Positions 1-9,508 of a stretch of 64,000 bases of DNA are shown piece by piece. Under the pieces are notes generated by a model. The model was not told the DNA's origin and searched no databases. It was given only the letters and a program-made list of their open reading frames with translations. The DNA is from Candidatus Hydrogenedens sp. (GTDB lineage: Bacteria > Hydrogenedentota > Hydrogenedentia > Hydrogenedentales > Hydrogenedentaceae). The stretch is taken from NCBI GenBank assembly GCA_035378955.1, contig DAOSUS010000004.1:38186-102185 (forward strand), read 5' to 3'. A program made the position numbers and the translations under genes. Each line of letters opens with the position of its first letter. Within the stretch, counting starts at the first letter, position 1.

Positions 1-1
1 A

Positions 2-439
2 ACCGAAATTGAAAATCTCCACAAATTGTTTCAGTATTATATTGCTCCAGATACAAAAACTCTTACTATGTGGAATAAGGAATTTCGGGGTTCTTTCGAG
101 GAATTGGCAGGAAAGTATAAGCAGGGAATTCATATTACAGAACAGTTAAAAAGCACTATAACCGATGGCAAAATTATGAGAGCACGCGAACAAGTCAAAT
201 TATTATCAGAAATTGATGAACAAATACGAATATATGGAGAACTCAATTCCTACTTAAAACCTATTACCCTTGTTACTAAATTCGAACGCGATAATCTGGA
301 AGGGAGTAATCCTCTGGAACTGGCAAAACAGACATTGAACATCTATCGAGGAGGCTATGAGCGTTCAACATTGATGGCAAAGAAAGTCAAAAAATGTTGT
401 GATTACCTTCAAAACAACGAAAATAGCCTTTTAGAATAA
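2..439 (+). CDS. C-terminal part of an unknown protein (cut by window edge)
   Basis: The reading frame is open from the first complete codon of the window to the TAA at 437-439, so this is the tail of a longer gene and not a gene starting at the TTG at 26. About 145 residues are visible. They are soluble, charged and predicted to be largely helical (for example KLLSEIDEQIRIYGEL), with no signal peptide, membrane segment or motif that I recognise. The next gene is 76 bp downstream on the same strand with its own ribosome binding site. No function can be assigned. Confidence 0.6.
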   Translation, partial: TEIENLHKLFQYYIAPDTKTLTMWNKEFRGSFEELAGKYKQGIHITEQLKSTITDGKIMRAREQVKLLSEIDEQIRIYGELNSYLKPITLVTKFERDNLEGSNPLELAKQTLNIYRGGYERSTLMAKKVKKCCDYLQNNENSLLE

Positions 440-515
440 AACCTTTTTTTATTTTGTTATAAATCCGAACCTTAAAGATGAGAAAATTGTAACTATACAA
501 AAAGGAGTATAAGTT

Positions 516-1118
516 ATGGATGTTTTTGAAGCCGTTGAACAACGAAGAGCCGTAAAGCATTTTGACTCCAATCACAAAATGACAGAGGAAGAGATCAAAA
601 AGTTAATGTCTGCGGTACTTTTATCTCCGACATCGTTTAATATACAAAATTGGCGTTTTGTGATAGTGCAGGACCGCGAATTACGGCAAAAAATTCGTGA
701 AGTAGCATGGAATCAATCGCAGGTAACCGATGCTTCTTTACTTGTTGTTCTATGTGCAGATGTAAAATCATGGGAAAAACAACCTGAACGATACTGGAGA
801 AATGCACCGGAAGAGATACAGAATTTCGTTGTCCCCGCCATTGCCCAATATTATCAGGGACGAGAAGAGGTTCAGCGAGATGAGGCTATGCGTTCTTGTG
901 GTATTGCAGGACAAACCTTAATGTTATGTGCAAAAGCAATGGGATATGACTCCTGTCCTATGGTTGGTTTTGATTTTGATGCTGTAGGTAAATTAATAAA
1001 TCTTCCACCTGACCATGTAATTTCTATGATGATTGCGGTAGGTAAAGCCATTAAACCTGCCTGGCCTCGGGCGGGACAACTTCCCTACGAAGAAGTTATC
1101 ATTAAAGATAAGTTTTAA
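516..1118 (+). CDS. Nitroreductase family protein (FMN-dependent)
   Basis: A 200-residue protein of normal length for a single-domain nitroreductase. The N-terminal pattern (MDVFEAVEQRRAVKHFD, with the RR that binds the FMN phosphate) and LLSPTSFNIQNWRFVIV near residue 40, where the flavin ring packs, are characteristic; GIAGQTLMLCAKAMGYDSCP near 130-150 is the second conserved block. Family members reduce nitroaromatics, quinones or enones with NAD(P)H; the natural substrate cannot be read from sequence. The start is well supported by AAAGGAG 8 bp upstream. The gene ends 3 bp from the convergent porin gene. Confidence 0.9.
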   Translation: MDVFEAVEQRRAVKHFDSNHKMTEEEIKKLMSAVLLSPTSFNIQNWRFVIVQDRELRQKIREVAWNQSQVTDASLLVVLCADVKSWEKQPERYWRNAPEEIQNFVVPAIAQYYQGREEVQRDEAMRSCGIAGQTLMLCAKAMGYDSCPMVGFDFDAVGKLINLPPDHVISMMIAVGKAIKPAWPRAGQLPYEEVIIKDKF

Positions 1119-1121
1119 CGA

Positions 1122-2681
1122 TTAAAACTCAATCGTCGTGGAGATGTAGAAGTAGTCAGCGTCGTCATCGTTAAAAGTAGAAATATAAGAAGTAGCATAA
1201 TTGTCTAAAAAGTTCCCCTCGACCAAACCATCACCGATAAAGAAATGAGACCAGCCGGTTTCAAAGCTCAGGTCTTCACTGTATTGATATGTCAGGGAAA
1301 GTAATGTTTGCCAGCCAAGGTCTTTACTGTTCGTCTGTGTTAAGAATGGGAACGGACTGAAAGGATAAAATTCTATATCACCCATTGTAAACGAATAAGG
1401 TTTATCAAAAGCAGATACGGCTTGTAGATAAGCAACTTCAAAACCAACTTCCACTTTTTCTACTGGTTTGACAGATACACCCGAATACAATTGCCAGAAG
1501 TTTGTCATGCCGGACAAATCAATAAAATTATCTTCACGGGTTGCTGTGAATAAACGATTAAATGAGGGACTGGCTTCCCCAACTCCTATTCCAACTAACC
1601 AATCCGTAAATGAAAGAGAACGATTATCCGCGGCACCGTAATAACATCCTCCCAAATAAATACGGGGTGTCCATTTTACTTCCTTCATCGTGTATCCTAC
1701 TTCAAAATGTCCTGCAGGTAATGCCCAATCTGCATTACTATCACCGTAAATACCATCAACAGGAATGAATAGATTTCCAAAAGCCGAACTTTCTCCCCAT
1801 TGATAAGCAAATTCTACTTCGTAATCAAATTTGTTATATTCTCCAAAAAACCTCGCACCTATGGTGTGAATATAAGTTGTAGAAGAATTATCTCTGTCAA
1901 AAATTCGCTCAAAGGTTTCTAAAAAAATGTCTCCATCAGTTACTTCGTTCTTACGATTATCTCGAAGCAAAAAATAATAAATATCCAAGCCACTTCCTTC
2001 AACGATTTCCTTCCAGGTGAAATAGATACCCGCAAAATCAACATCGTTGTGATTGAATGAACTTAAATTTTCAAAAAGTTTTGCATAAAAGACATCCAGC
2101 ATATAAACTTCTTGTTCATACTGTAGTCTGATTGCATCAAAACTTAATCCAACGAAGGGATTGGGACCCGGGTCCGAACCTACAAGCCATCCCGAACCTA
2201 AATCGATTGCCTGTCTTCCTACAGTAAGAGTTAATCCTTCCGTCCCTATGTCCTTACATTGTATATAGGCTTGAAATAATTCAATATCATCAATAGTATT
2301 ACCTCTTGTGTCTCTCCCTGTTAAATAATCCTGAGAACGGAAATCTTCTCCCCATGTATCAATCGAATCCACTTCGATAAAAGCAGAAACATTATCGGTC
2401 ATTACAGCGTTTGTGTGTAATCGGGTTCTTTGTTCTACATACGCACTCCCTGTTGATCCTTTTCCCGTCCTGTAAGCGGAGTATGTTCCATCAGGTCCTA
2501 TGCTTCTACCCGACAAAGCCCATGATGGAATTCTATCTTGGTCTGACGGCTCTACAAAACCCCGATAATAGAGACCATAAATCTCAAGTTTACCTCCTAC
2601 TTCAACAGATACTAATTCTCCATAGGACAAAACACATAATAAAGAAATTGTAAGAAACATAAGAAAAGATTTTTTTAACAT
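1122..2681 (-). CDS. Outer-membrane beta-barrel porin, alginate-export (AlgE)-like
   Basis: A 519-residue protein with a clear signal peptide (MLKKSFLMFLTISLLCVLSYG) and a C-terminus ending in alternating hydrophobic residues and a final Phe (YFYISTTIEF), the usual insertion signal of outer-membrane barrels. The body is rich in aromatic, amphipathic beta strands. The stretch around residues 155-185 (VGRQAIDLGSGWLVGSDPGP) matches the general form of the alginate-export porin family. It probably forms a channel for anionic or uncharged oligosaccharides, but the substrate is inference. It lies downstream of a carbohydrate operon on the same strand but 168 bp away, so it may have its own promoter. 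Confidence 0.75.
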   Translation of the reverse strand: MLKKSFLMFLTISLLCVLSYGELVSVEVGGKLEIYGLYYRGFVEPSDQDRIPSWALSGRSIGPDGTYSAYRTGKGSTGSAYVEQRTRLHTNAVMTDNVSAFIEVDSIDTWGEDFRSQDYLTGRDTRGNTIDDIELFQAYIQCKDIGTEGLTLTVGRQAIDLGSGWLVGSDPGPNPFVGLSFDAIRLQYEQEVYMLDVFYAKLFENLSSFNHNDVDFAGIYFTWKEIVEGSGLDIYYFLLRDNRKNEVTDGDIFLETFERIFDRDNSSTTYIHTIGARFFGEYNKFDYEVEFAYQWGESSAFGNLFIPVDGIYGDSNADWALPAGHFEVGYTMKEVKWTPRIYLGGCYYGAADNRSLSFTDWLVGIGVGEASPSFNRLFTATREDNFIDLSGMTNFWQLYSGVSVKPVEKVEVGFEVAYLQAVSAFDKPYSFTMGDIEFYPFSPFPFLTQTNSKDLGWQTLLSLTYQYSEDLSFETGWSHFFIGDGLVEGNFLDNYATSYISTFNDDDADYFYISTTIEF

Positions 2682-2849
2682 TTTATTTTTCCTTTTCTTT
2701 TGTTTTTTATCTTAATTAAAACCTGAAAGTCCATTAACAAAAACTGTGCCAACATCTAATATGTAATAAAAAAGTAATATTCGCTGATTATTATATACAT
2801 TTTAGTAGTCCCACGAAATGTAAAAAAACATTTTTGTAGTATTCGATAA

Positions 2850-3257
2850 TTATTCTGGATGTTTTGAATATCTAATAAATATCCAATAACCACACTCTAT
2901 AAGGATTGAAATTAGAGGGAATGTAATAACAGGATACAGATTGACATTAAAATACCCTGCTGACCAATGATGAAATAGCCAATCCCAGTTAGGGGTCCAT
3001 TTACCATCATTCCCAATCCATACCTGAATGAATTCTTCTAACATGCTTAATCCGAAAGCCCACCATACCCATGGAAAACATACAATCACCATGATTACTG
3101 CAATAGCAAAATTTCCCAGTCCCGCTTTTGTTGCTCCCGGTGCTGTTGGAGTAGTCCATGCTGCTTCTAATAGACCTAAATGGATGGCTACAATAACTGC
3201 TATCAAAAATTTTATAAATCTTTTATGTCTATAAAATAATTCGTTGAGTTTAAGCAT
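2850..3257 (-). CDS. Small integral membrane protein, unknown
   Basis: A 135-residue protein with about three or four hydrophobic segments (roughly residues 14-31, 47-68 and 108-128) and a Trp-rich loop (WVWWAFGL, WIGNDGKWTPNWDWLFHHW). No family is recognised. It starts 8 bp after the FG-GAP gene with no convincing ribosome binding site, so it is probably translated by coupling as the last gene of the GH4 operon. The conserved-looking His/Trp loop between membrane segments might bind a ligand or metal, but nothing here proves it. Confidence 0.6.
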   Translation of the reverse strand: MLKLNELFYRHKRFIKFLIAVIVAIHLGLLEAAWTTPTAPGATKAGLGNFAIAVIMVIVCFPWVWWAFGLSMLEEFIQVWIGNDGKWTPNWDWLFHHWSAGYFNVNLYPVITFPLISILIECGYWIFIRYSKHPE

Positions 3258-3265
3258 TATTGTGA

Positions 3266-4426
3266 TTATTTTTGTATATTTTTTATAGGTCCGAAATTAC
3301 GGAACAGAAAAACACCTTCTTTTCCGGGGGCGACAATATCTTTCCAGCCATTTTTGTCTATGTCTTCAACCCAGAAATAAATTCCAACGCCACTTGCCTT
3401 CCCTGCGGGTCCATAATCAATTGTATAACGATGAAATTCACCGTTTATAATTTTAAAGTAATATACTCCCAAGGGGTCTTTTGAACCGGGGTCATGAAAT
3501 GCATGAGCACGATAGCGTTTCCCTGTAACCAATTCTAACTCGCCATCATTATCAATATCATGTAGTTGAATATCATGATATTGAGACCGATACTCATCAA
3601 TAATATGTTTTTCCCATGTTCTTTTCCCATCTACAGAAATCTTTTGCTCATACCAGAATAAGCCATAATCATGTGCAGAGCCCACCAAAATATCGTTTTT
3701 TCCATCTTTGTTAACATCAAGGGTCAAAATCGGAACACTTGCTGAACCCAAATTCCACTCTGGAAACCATTGCCATCCTTCTACATCAAAGGGATTTGCA
3801 GGGGATTTTAACCAGCCACCTGCAAACAACAGGTCTATATTTCCATCTCCGTCCACATCCCCGTAACCTGCTCCATGTCCTCCTGCTCCATCTGTTTTTA
3901 TTTCATACTTAATAAATTCACCGGCGGGCTTTCCATTATCAGAAATTTTTAATTTAAAAATATAAACAGGCTTTGTAACGGGAATGACTTCTACAATACC
4001 GTCCTTATCCAAATCACAAAAAATAGCTCGTTCAATATTGCCGACTTCTGCTATATCGTGTGTAGTCCACAGTTCCTCTTTCCCCTGAGGATTTTCTCGC
4101 CAGCGTAAGGTCTTCCCCCACCAACCACCGGAAATAACATCCATATAGCCATCGCCATTTACATCCATAGGATAATTGGAGAAATCATCGTAGTAATCGT
4201 CTATAGGTTGTAGAACACATACACGATGTGCTTTTTTGAAATCAGGACCTTCATACCAGAACTCACCTGAATAAATATCATAAATACCATCATTATTTAC
4301 ATCAAAAATAGATGCGGCTTCGTAAATTCCTTCTCCAATTCGTTCTCGTTGGAAGGATAAAAAATTATCTGCATCAACAACGGATATAATTCCACTGTAT
4401 ATGAGGGAAATTGCTATAAATAACAT
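3266..4426 (-). CDS. Exported FG-GAP/VCBS beta-propeller protein
   Basis: A 386-residue protein with an N-terminal hydrophobic export signal (LFIAISLIYSGIISVVDA). It carries at least seven calcium-binding loops of the type DxNxDG spaced 45-60 residues apart: DVNNDGIYDI, DVNGDGYMDV, DLDKDGIVEV, DVDGDGNIDL, DVNKDGKNDI, DIDNDGELEL and DIDKNGWKDI. This is the FG-GAP/VCBS pattern and predicts a seven-bladed propeller in the periplasm or outside the cell, probably for ligand or glycan binding rather than catalysis. AGGAG lies 9 bp before the start. It sits 10 bp after the HEAT protein gene in the same operon. Confidence 0.85.
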   Translation of the reverse strand: MLFIAISLIYSGIISVVDADNFLSFQRERIGEGIYEAASIFDVNNDGIYDIYSGEFWYEGPDFKKAHRVCVLQPIDDYYDDFSNYPMDVNGDGYMDVISGGWWGKTLRWRENPQGKEELWTTHDIAEVGNIERAIFCDLDKDGIVEVIPVTKPVYIFKLKISDNGKPAGEFIKYEIKTDGAGGHGAGYGDVDGDGNIDLLFAGGWLKSPANPFDVEGWQWFPEWNLGSASVPILTLDVNKDGKNDILVGSAHDYGLFWYEQKISVDGKRTWEKHIIDEYRSQYHDIQLHDIDNDGELELVTGKRYRAHAFHDPGSKDPLGVYYFKIINGEFHRYTIDYGPAGKASGVGIYFWVEDIDKNGWKDIVAPGKEGVFLFRNFGPIKNIQK

Positions 4427-4436
4427 TTCTTTTCTC

Positions 4437-6545
4437 CTATAAAGGTTTTATGTTAAATATAAGTGGTTTTCCAGAAGTATCGGTTAGTCGGAAACAAAAA
4501 TTCCAACCTCCTTTTATCTGGGTTATCTGGAGCAGAATTTCGTTCTCTCCTTTCTTTAGATGAACCCCTACTTTATCCTCATCTACTCTCATACCCCTAT
4601 CTACATGTTTATTAGTTATTTCTTCCTGATTTATCCATAAACGGAACCCATCATCAGAACCTATACATGCAAAAGCCGAAGTATCTTCGGAAACTTCAAT
4701 CTTTGTATACGCAAAGGCACATACATTCTCACAATCCGTTGAAGATTGTGAGCATAATCCCATTAATCCTACATATCCCCAACCTTCCGTGGAAACATCT
4801 TTTTTCCAGACATAATCTTTGTCATTATACTTGTAAGGGCTATCTAACGAAACAGGCTGAGGAAATCCATAATTTTCATCAAAGGGTGTCTGAGTATTCC
4901 ATGGGAAAGGTCCCAGTAAATTCCATTTATTTACAAAACCGGCTAATGAACAAAATTGAGGAAGGTTTTTTGAATTACTTATGCTACCTAAAATCTTTTC
5001 TAAAGATATGGTTGCTAATTGTTCTCTCAATATCTCATATATCTGATTTCGCTTTTCTTTATTGTCATCGTTTAGCGTGTTATATAACTCAAAGAGTAAG
5101 GGGAAAGGCAGGTTTTTAGGGTCCTCCTTGCCCAATTCAGGAAGCAATACATCCACAGTTTCAGGGACAGGGAACTTTTTTATTTCTTCCAGAACCATCT
5201 CTCGTTCTTCGGGTGGACATAGTTTAAATAGGTATAAATTGGCTCTTCCCATTAGTTGTTTATCGGATTCCTCTACTTCATGACAAGAAGCGATAACCCG
5301 CCAGAGACATTCTACTAATTTTTGTTTTTCGGGTTCCTCCAGAGTTTCTATTATTGACGGAATATAATCTACATACAATAACGATGGAGTTTCGTAAAAT
5401 GCATTTAAAAACATCCTTTTACCATTAGTTCCTGTTTCCTTTAATAGATTTTGAACTATTGTCTTGCCTTCTTCATTATTTCTCTGAATTAAGAAAGGTA
5501 ACAAATAAATTTGTTTTTCTTTGGGAAGTTTAGAACATAGTTTCAATATAGGCTGGGTTGCAGATGGAATGTTCAACATTTTTATTGCATGAAATACAGC
5601 CCGATGAAACATTTCTTTTTCTGAATTTAAAAGAATTGCTTCTAAATCAGGTATAACTGTTTCGTCTCCATACCGTCCCAGTCCGATAATAGCCGATTCC
5701 ACAAGTTCCGGTATTTTACAGTTTTCAATAATATTTCGATACATAAACATTGTGTAATCCCAATTTCCTCCTTTCAAAGCAGACTTTTCTGCCAGACGAA
5801 CATAGGCGTCCCATAATTCCTGACATAGGGGTTCGGTTTCTGGAGTAGATTTACACATATCCAATAACTTAGAAGCATAAAGGACGGACCCTGTGTTTGC
5901 AATCACTCGTGCAGAAGCGACTTTTACAGGCATCATGGGATTATCTAACAACATGGCTATTTCTTCGATACATGGAACTTTTTCCATCTGATATAAGCCT
6001 AAAAGGATGGCAACTTTTTCTTCATCTGAAAGAAGACTTAAACTATCACATAAAATTTTTGCGGATAACATAGTCCCATTCTCGACAAGTGCGGTTCGCA
6101 CCTTTTCTCTCCATAAAGGTTCCAATAAAATTTTTTGAAGAATCTCAGGGGGTGTTTCTTCATCTACGATAAAAGATAAGGCTTTTAAGATATATTCTCG
6201 CGATAAATCGATCAAAGAAGTATCTGCAAAATAAGTCAATAACGCATTGATGTATTGTTCCTTTTCTGACTTTTCGGCTTTAGTCATACGATTGGTTATA
6301 TCAAATAGAATATTTTTTGCAACACCCCTTATATCGGGATTATCAGAACCTAAGGCAGGGATAATTTTGGGCAAAACTTCCATAGGGGGCTTTAATGGTA
6401 ATAATTGTCGGGCAATTGCATGTTCTTGGGGATTATCTGAATTTAGTTTTCCCACCAATTGCTCAATGGATAATGCTCTGTCATAATCGGCAGGTGATTG
6501 AATTACAGAGATTATAAGAATAAGTGTTAATAAGGGAGTTAGCAT
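4437..6545 (-). CDS. Exported HEAT-repeat protein with C-terminal jelly-roll domain
   Basis: About 702 residues. The start is taken at ATG 6545 because AAAGGA lies 9 bp upstream; the ATG at 6554 would leave no spacer. A signal peptide is followed by helical HEAT-like repeats over roughly residues 20-540 (for example NPQEHAIARQLLPL and NPMMPVKVASARVIANTGS). The last ~150 residues form a beta-rich domain with WNLLGPFPWNTQTPFDENYG, ACIGSDDGFRLWIN and VHLKKGENEILLQI, the PA14-like or jelly-roll module common in PVC-group exported proteins and presumed to bind carbohydrate. Catalytic residues are not evident. It is cotranscribed with sugar-metabolism genes, so a scaffold or glycan-recognition role is inferred. 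Confidence 0.8.
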   Translation of the reverse strand: MLTPLLTLILIISVIQSPADYDRALSIEQLVGKLNSDNPQEHAIARQLLPLKPPMEVLPKIIPALGSDNPDIRGVAKNILFDITNRMTKAEKSEKEQYINALLTYFADTSLIDLSREYILKALSFIVDEETPPEILQKILLEPLWREKVRTALVENGTMLSAKILCDSLSLLSDEEKVAILLGLYQMEKVPCIEEIAMLLDNPMMPVKVASARVIANTGSVLYASKLLDMCKSTPETEPLCQELWDAYVRLAEKSALKGGNWDYTMFMYRNIIENCKIPELVESAIIGLGRYGDETVIPDLEAILLNSEKEMFHRAVFHAIKMLNIPSATQPILKLCSKLPKEKQIYLLPFLIQRNNEEGKTIVQNLLKETGTNGKRMFLNAFYETPSLLYVDYIPSIIETLEEPEKQKLVECLWRVIASCHEVEESDKQLMGRANLYLFKLCPPEEREMVLEEIKKFPVPETVDVLLPELGKEDPKNLPFPLLFELYNTLNDDNKEKRNQIYEILREQLATISLEKILGSISNSKNLPQFCSLAGFVNKWNLLGPFPWNTQTPFDENYGFPQPVSLDSPYKYNDKDYVWKKDVSTEGWGYVGLMGLCSQSSTDCENVCAFAYTKIEVSEDTSAFACIGSDDGFRLWINQEEITNKHVDRGMRVDEDKVGVHLKKGENEILLQITQIKGGWNFCFRLTDTSGKPLIFNIKPL

Positions 6546-6569
6546 AACTATCATTCCTTTCTTATATAC

Positions 6570-7871
6570 TTATAAATGCCATGGAGGGCGATAAGTTCGA
6601 ATAAGGTAGCGATTTGCATTGTCATCGTTTATGAATTTTTCTTCTTCAGCATTCCATATCAATTTTCTACCGCAACGCAAGGATATACCGGCAAGAAGAA
6701 CCGTTGTAGTAGAACGAAAGCCCTGTTCTATATCTGCATGAGGCTTACAGCGAGAACGGACACAATCAAAGAAATTATTATGATGGTCTGTATTTGCCCA
6801 ACTGCGTTCAGGCTCTCCGATAAATTCAGGGGCACGAGACCCATCTTTATATCGAATAATAAAAGAATTTCTGTCTACAAATAAGGCACCTTCCGTCCCA
6901 TAAAAAGCAATTCCATATCCTTTGTTCTCGTGGAAATTGGCATGTCTTTGTTCCCATGTTACAAGACAGCCGGGAAATTCCATTACAGACTCGATTGTTT
7001 CGTAATTATCGGCACCGGCATTTTCTCGATAACTTCCTCCACTGGATTGAATGGTTAATGGCGCAGACTGCTGAATTCCCCATTGAACAATATCCATCAA
7101 GTGTATGCCCCAATTGGTTAGTTGTCCTCCTCTTGCATAATCAAAAAAGCCCATAAATCCACCAAAACGCTCCCGTGAAAACGGAACATAGGGTGCCGGA
7201 CCTAACCACAAATCCCAGTCTAACCCTCGCGGAATAGGTTCAATTTTCTCTCCCGGTTTCCATTCATTCACTCCAACCCAAGCACGAGCAGAGGTTATCG
7301 TGCCTAATCGCCCTGAATGGATAATATGCATCGCTCTTTGAAAAACGGGCATAGAACGCTGTTGTGTCCCTGCTTGAACAATGCGTCCATACCTACGGGC
7401 TGTATCTACCATAGCACGGCCCTCTTGAACAGTCGTGCAAACAGGCTTTTCTACATATACATCCTTGCCGGCACGGCAAAACATAATGGTTAATAAAGCA
7501 TGCCAGTGGTCTGGTGTAGCCACAAATACCGCATCAATATCATCTCTATCTAACAAATAACGAAAATCTTGAAAACCTTCCGGTTTCTTACCACTTAATT
7601 TTTCCACTGTTTCAATAGCCGTGTAGTATCGGCTTTTGGCAACATCGCACAGGGCCATTATTTGGCAATTGGGATTTACAGAAAGGGCTTCTATATGCCT
7701 TGAACCCATACCTCCGTTTCCAATAACTGCAATACGAACCAAATCGGATAAACCGACATTTCCTGCAAATGCCTTTGAAAAGTATGTGGAACTTCCTAAT
7801 AAGGCAAGCCTGGATATTTTTTTGAGGAATTTTCTCCTATTAAATCCCTCGCTTTTTAAATCTTTTGACAT
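6570..7871 (-). CDS. Gfo/Idh/MocA family oxidoreductase, Tat-type signal
   Basis: A 433-residue NAD(P)-dependent oxidoreductase. The N-terminus has an RR motif and hydrophobic stretch (NRRKFLKKISRLALLGSSTY) typical of Tat export or anchoring; the cofactor is bound before export in such proteins. A Rossmann motif follows (VIGNGGMGSRHIEAL), then DAVFVATPDHWHALL and the EKP motif (VEKPVCTTVQEG) with the catalytic Lys. The C-terminal half is the usual beta-sheet substrate domain. It likely oxidises or reduces a sugar or its keto derivative. It lies 24 bp after the GH4 gene and 24 bp before the HEAT gene. GH4 enzymes act through a 3-keto intermediate, so pairing with a sugar oxidoreductase is plausible. 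Confidence 0.92.
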   Translation of the reverse strand: MSKDLKSEGFNRRKFLKKISRLALLGSSTYFSKAFAGNVGLSDLVRIAVIGNGGMGSRHIEALSVNPNCQIMALCDVAKSRYYTAIETVEKLSGKKPEGFQDFRYLLDRDDIDAVFVATPDHWHALLTIMFCRAGKDVYVEKPVCTTVQEGRAMVDTARRYGRIVQAGTQQRSMPVFQRAMHIIHSGRLGTITSARAWVGVNEWKPGEKIEPIPRGLDWDLWLGPAPYVPFSRERFGGFMGFFDYARGGQLTNWGIHLMDIVQWGIQQSAPLTIQSSGGSYRENAGADNYETIESVMEFPGCLVTWEQRHANFHENKGYGIAFYGTEGALFVDRNSFIIRYKDGSRAPEFIGEPERSWANTDHHNNFFDCVRSRCKPHADIEQGFRSTTTVLLAGISLRCGRKLIWNAEEEKFINDDNANRYLIRTYRPPWHL

Positions 7872-7895
7872 ATTTTATAACTCCTGTTTGATTTA

Positions 7896-9332
7896 TTAAG
7901 ATGTAGTCTTGCTTGCTTTGTCTGCCAATTCTCCAAAACGATGAACCACAGCAAGGGCAGGGTCTAAAGGCACTTTTGCTCTTTGCACATCCTTAGGAAT
8001 AGATATTATCGGGGTTGGTTTTAGAGATTTTCCGGCAAACTGAGGAAGCCATGATTGTTCGGCTTCTAACATTTCCGCAACCAGGTCACGCACTTCTTTC
8101 AAAGATAAACAAGCAGAGGTTAATGGGTCTAAAGCACAGGCAGAAACAACCAGTTCGGGGTCTCCCTGAATTGCGGCTTCGACAGCCAACCCCTGAACAT
8201 TAATATTTGATAAATTCAGACCTGCACATTGCGGAGGTAATGCACCTATATGCGTTGGATGTAGTCCTATTTTATCAGCAAAAACTGGGATTTCGACGCA
8301 ACAGCCATCTGGCAAATTAGTAATATAATGGTCATTTCGGACATTTCCTTGAAACTTAAATGTTTTTCCTGTCTGTAAGGCTTCTAATATATAGGAACAA
8401 TATTCAACACTTCGATGAGTAATTTTTGTTGGCTCATTCTCTAACAAATCTTCATTTTCCAGTTTATCCGCTATTAGTCTACACCATTTGTAATATGCAC
8501 CAGACTCTCCGCCAAAGGAAGGTTCATCGCAATAGGTTTGTAGTGTCCTTTCATGACTACGAAACCACGGAATATATTCAGATAAATGTCCTGTACTCTC
8601 TGTCATAAAATAGCCAAAGTGCCTCATAACCTCTATACGAACTTTTTCATTCACATAATATTCCGGCTGTTCACAACGAAGTTTAAATAGAGGATATAAA
8701 TCCTTTCCTTTGTGCTCAATGCGTAGGAACCAAGCCATGTGATTAATTCCTGCTACCAGATAATCAATCTCATTTTTGGGAACTTCTACATAACCCGAAA
8801 TCAAATCCAGTGTTGTCTGGACCCCGTGACATAAACCTACAAACTTTAATCCCGAAATTTTTCCCAAAGCCCAACATACCATCGCCATAGGATTGACATA
8901 ATTCAGCAAATAAGCATTAGGACAAAGTTCCTGCATATCTCGGGCAAGGTCCATCATCACAGGTATTGTTCTCAATGCTCTAAAAATTCCACCTGGACCC
9001 ATTGTATCGCCGATACATTGGTCAACACCATACTTCAAAGGTATTTCATAATCATACTTAAAGGCATTTACACCTCCTATTTGAAGCATTGCAATCACAT
9101 AATCCGCTTGATTAAGTGCTTCCCTGCGGTCCTGCGTAATATAGTTTTTTACCTTCAATCCATTATCTTTTACCACGCGGTCTGCAAAAGACTTCATACG
9201 CTCTATTTTTTTTCGAGTAGGACTCATGAACCAAAATTCTGCATCTTGAAAAGCAGGCACAGAAACGAGGTCCATAAACAAAGTTTTACAAAAAACGATA
9301 CTTCCTGCCCCTATCATTGCAATTTTAGCCAT
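7896..9332 (-). CDS. Glycoside hydrolase family 4 (alpha-glucosidase/galactosidase type)
   Basis: A 478-residue GH4 enzyme. Visible features are the N-terminal NAD-binding motif (MAKIAMIGAGSIVFCKTL), DYVIAMLQIGG, the NVNP-like LLNYVNPMAMVCWAL, the metal-ligand Cys in VGLCHGVQTT and the His in AGINHMAWFLR. GH4 enzymes use NAD+ and a divalent metal to cleave by oxidation at C3 and elimination, so alpha and beta linkages are possible and the substrate cannot be fixed here. The Cys/His pair and the absence of a phospho-sugar signature suggest a MelA/AglA-like enzyme on non-phosphorylated sugar. AAAGGAG precedes the start. It is the first gene of a five-gene operon. Confidence 0.92.
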   Translation of the reverse strand: MAKIAMIGAGSIVFCKTLFMDLVSVPAFQDAEFWFMSPTRKKIERMKSFADRVVKDNGLKVKNYITQDRREALNQADYVIAMLQIGGVNAFKYDYEIPLKYGVDQCIGDTMGPGGIFRALRTIPVMMDLARDMQELCPNAYLLNYVNPMAMVCWALGKISGLKFVGLCHGVQTTLDLISGYVEVPKNEIDYLVAGINHMAWFLRIEHKGKDLYPLFKLRCEQPEYYVNEKVRIEVMRHFGYFMTESTGHLSEYIPWFRSHERTLQTYCDEPSFGGESGAYYKWCRLIADKLENEDLLENEPTKITHRSVEYCSYILEALQTGKTFKFQGNVRNDHYITNLPDGCCVEIPVFADKIGLHPTHIGALPPQCAGLNLSNINVQGLAVEAAIQGDPELVVSACALDPLTSACLSLKEVRDLVAEMLEAEQSWLPQFAGKSLKPTPIISIPKDVQRAKVPLDPALAVVHRFGELADKASKTTS

Positions 9333-9371
9333 AAGAATTCTCCTTTATTGTTAATTGTGACTGGAAAAATA

Positions 9372-9403
9372 TGTAAAAGTTATTATACATAAACACTTTT
9401 ACA
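9372..9403 (-). promoter_or_regulatory. Promoter -10 inside an inverted repeat (candidate operator) of the GH4 operon
   Basis: A perfect 9-bp inverted repeat (TGTAAAAGT at 9372-9380 and ACTTTTACA at 9395-9403, 14 bp apart) encloses a consensus -10 TATAAT on the minus strand (9387-9382), about 50 bp before the GH4 start codon. No good -35 is visible at the standard distance. The arrangement is that expected of a repressor or activator site controlling the sugar operon. Confidence 0.5.
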
Positions 9404-9508
9404 AAAAAATATTTTTTGAATTATAAATATCCGGAGGGTATGATATTTTGAACAGAAAGATATATAATAGTCGCCTAAAATAAAAACAGAAACAATTATT
9501 AATGAGTA

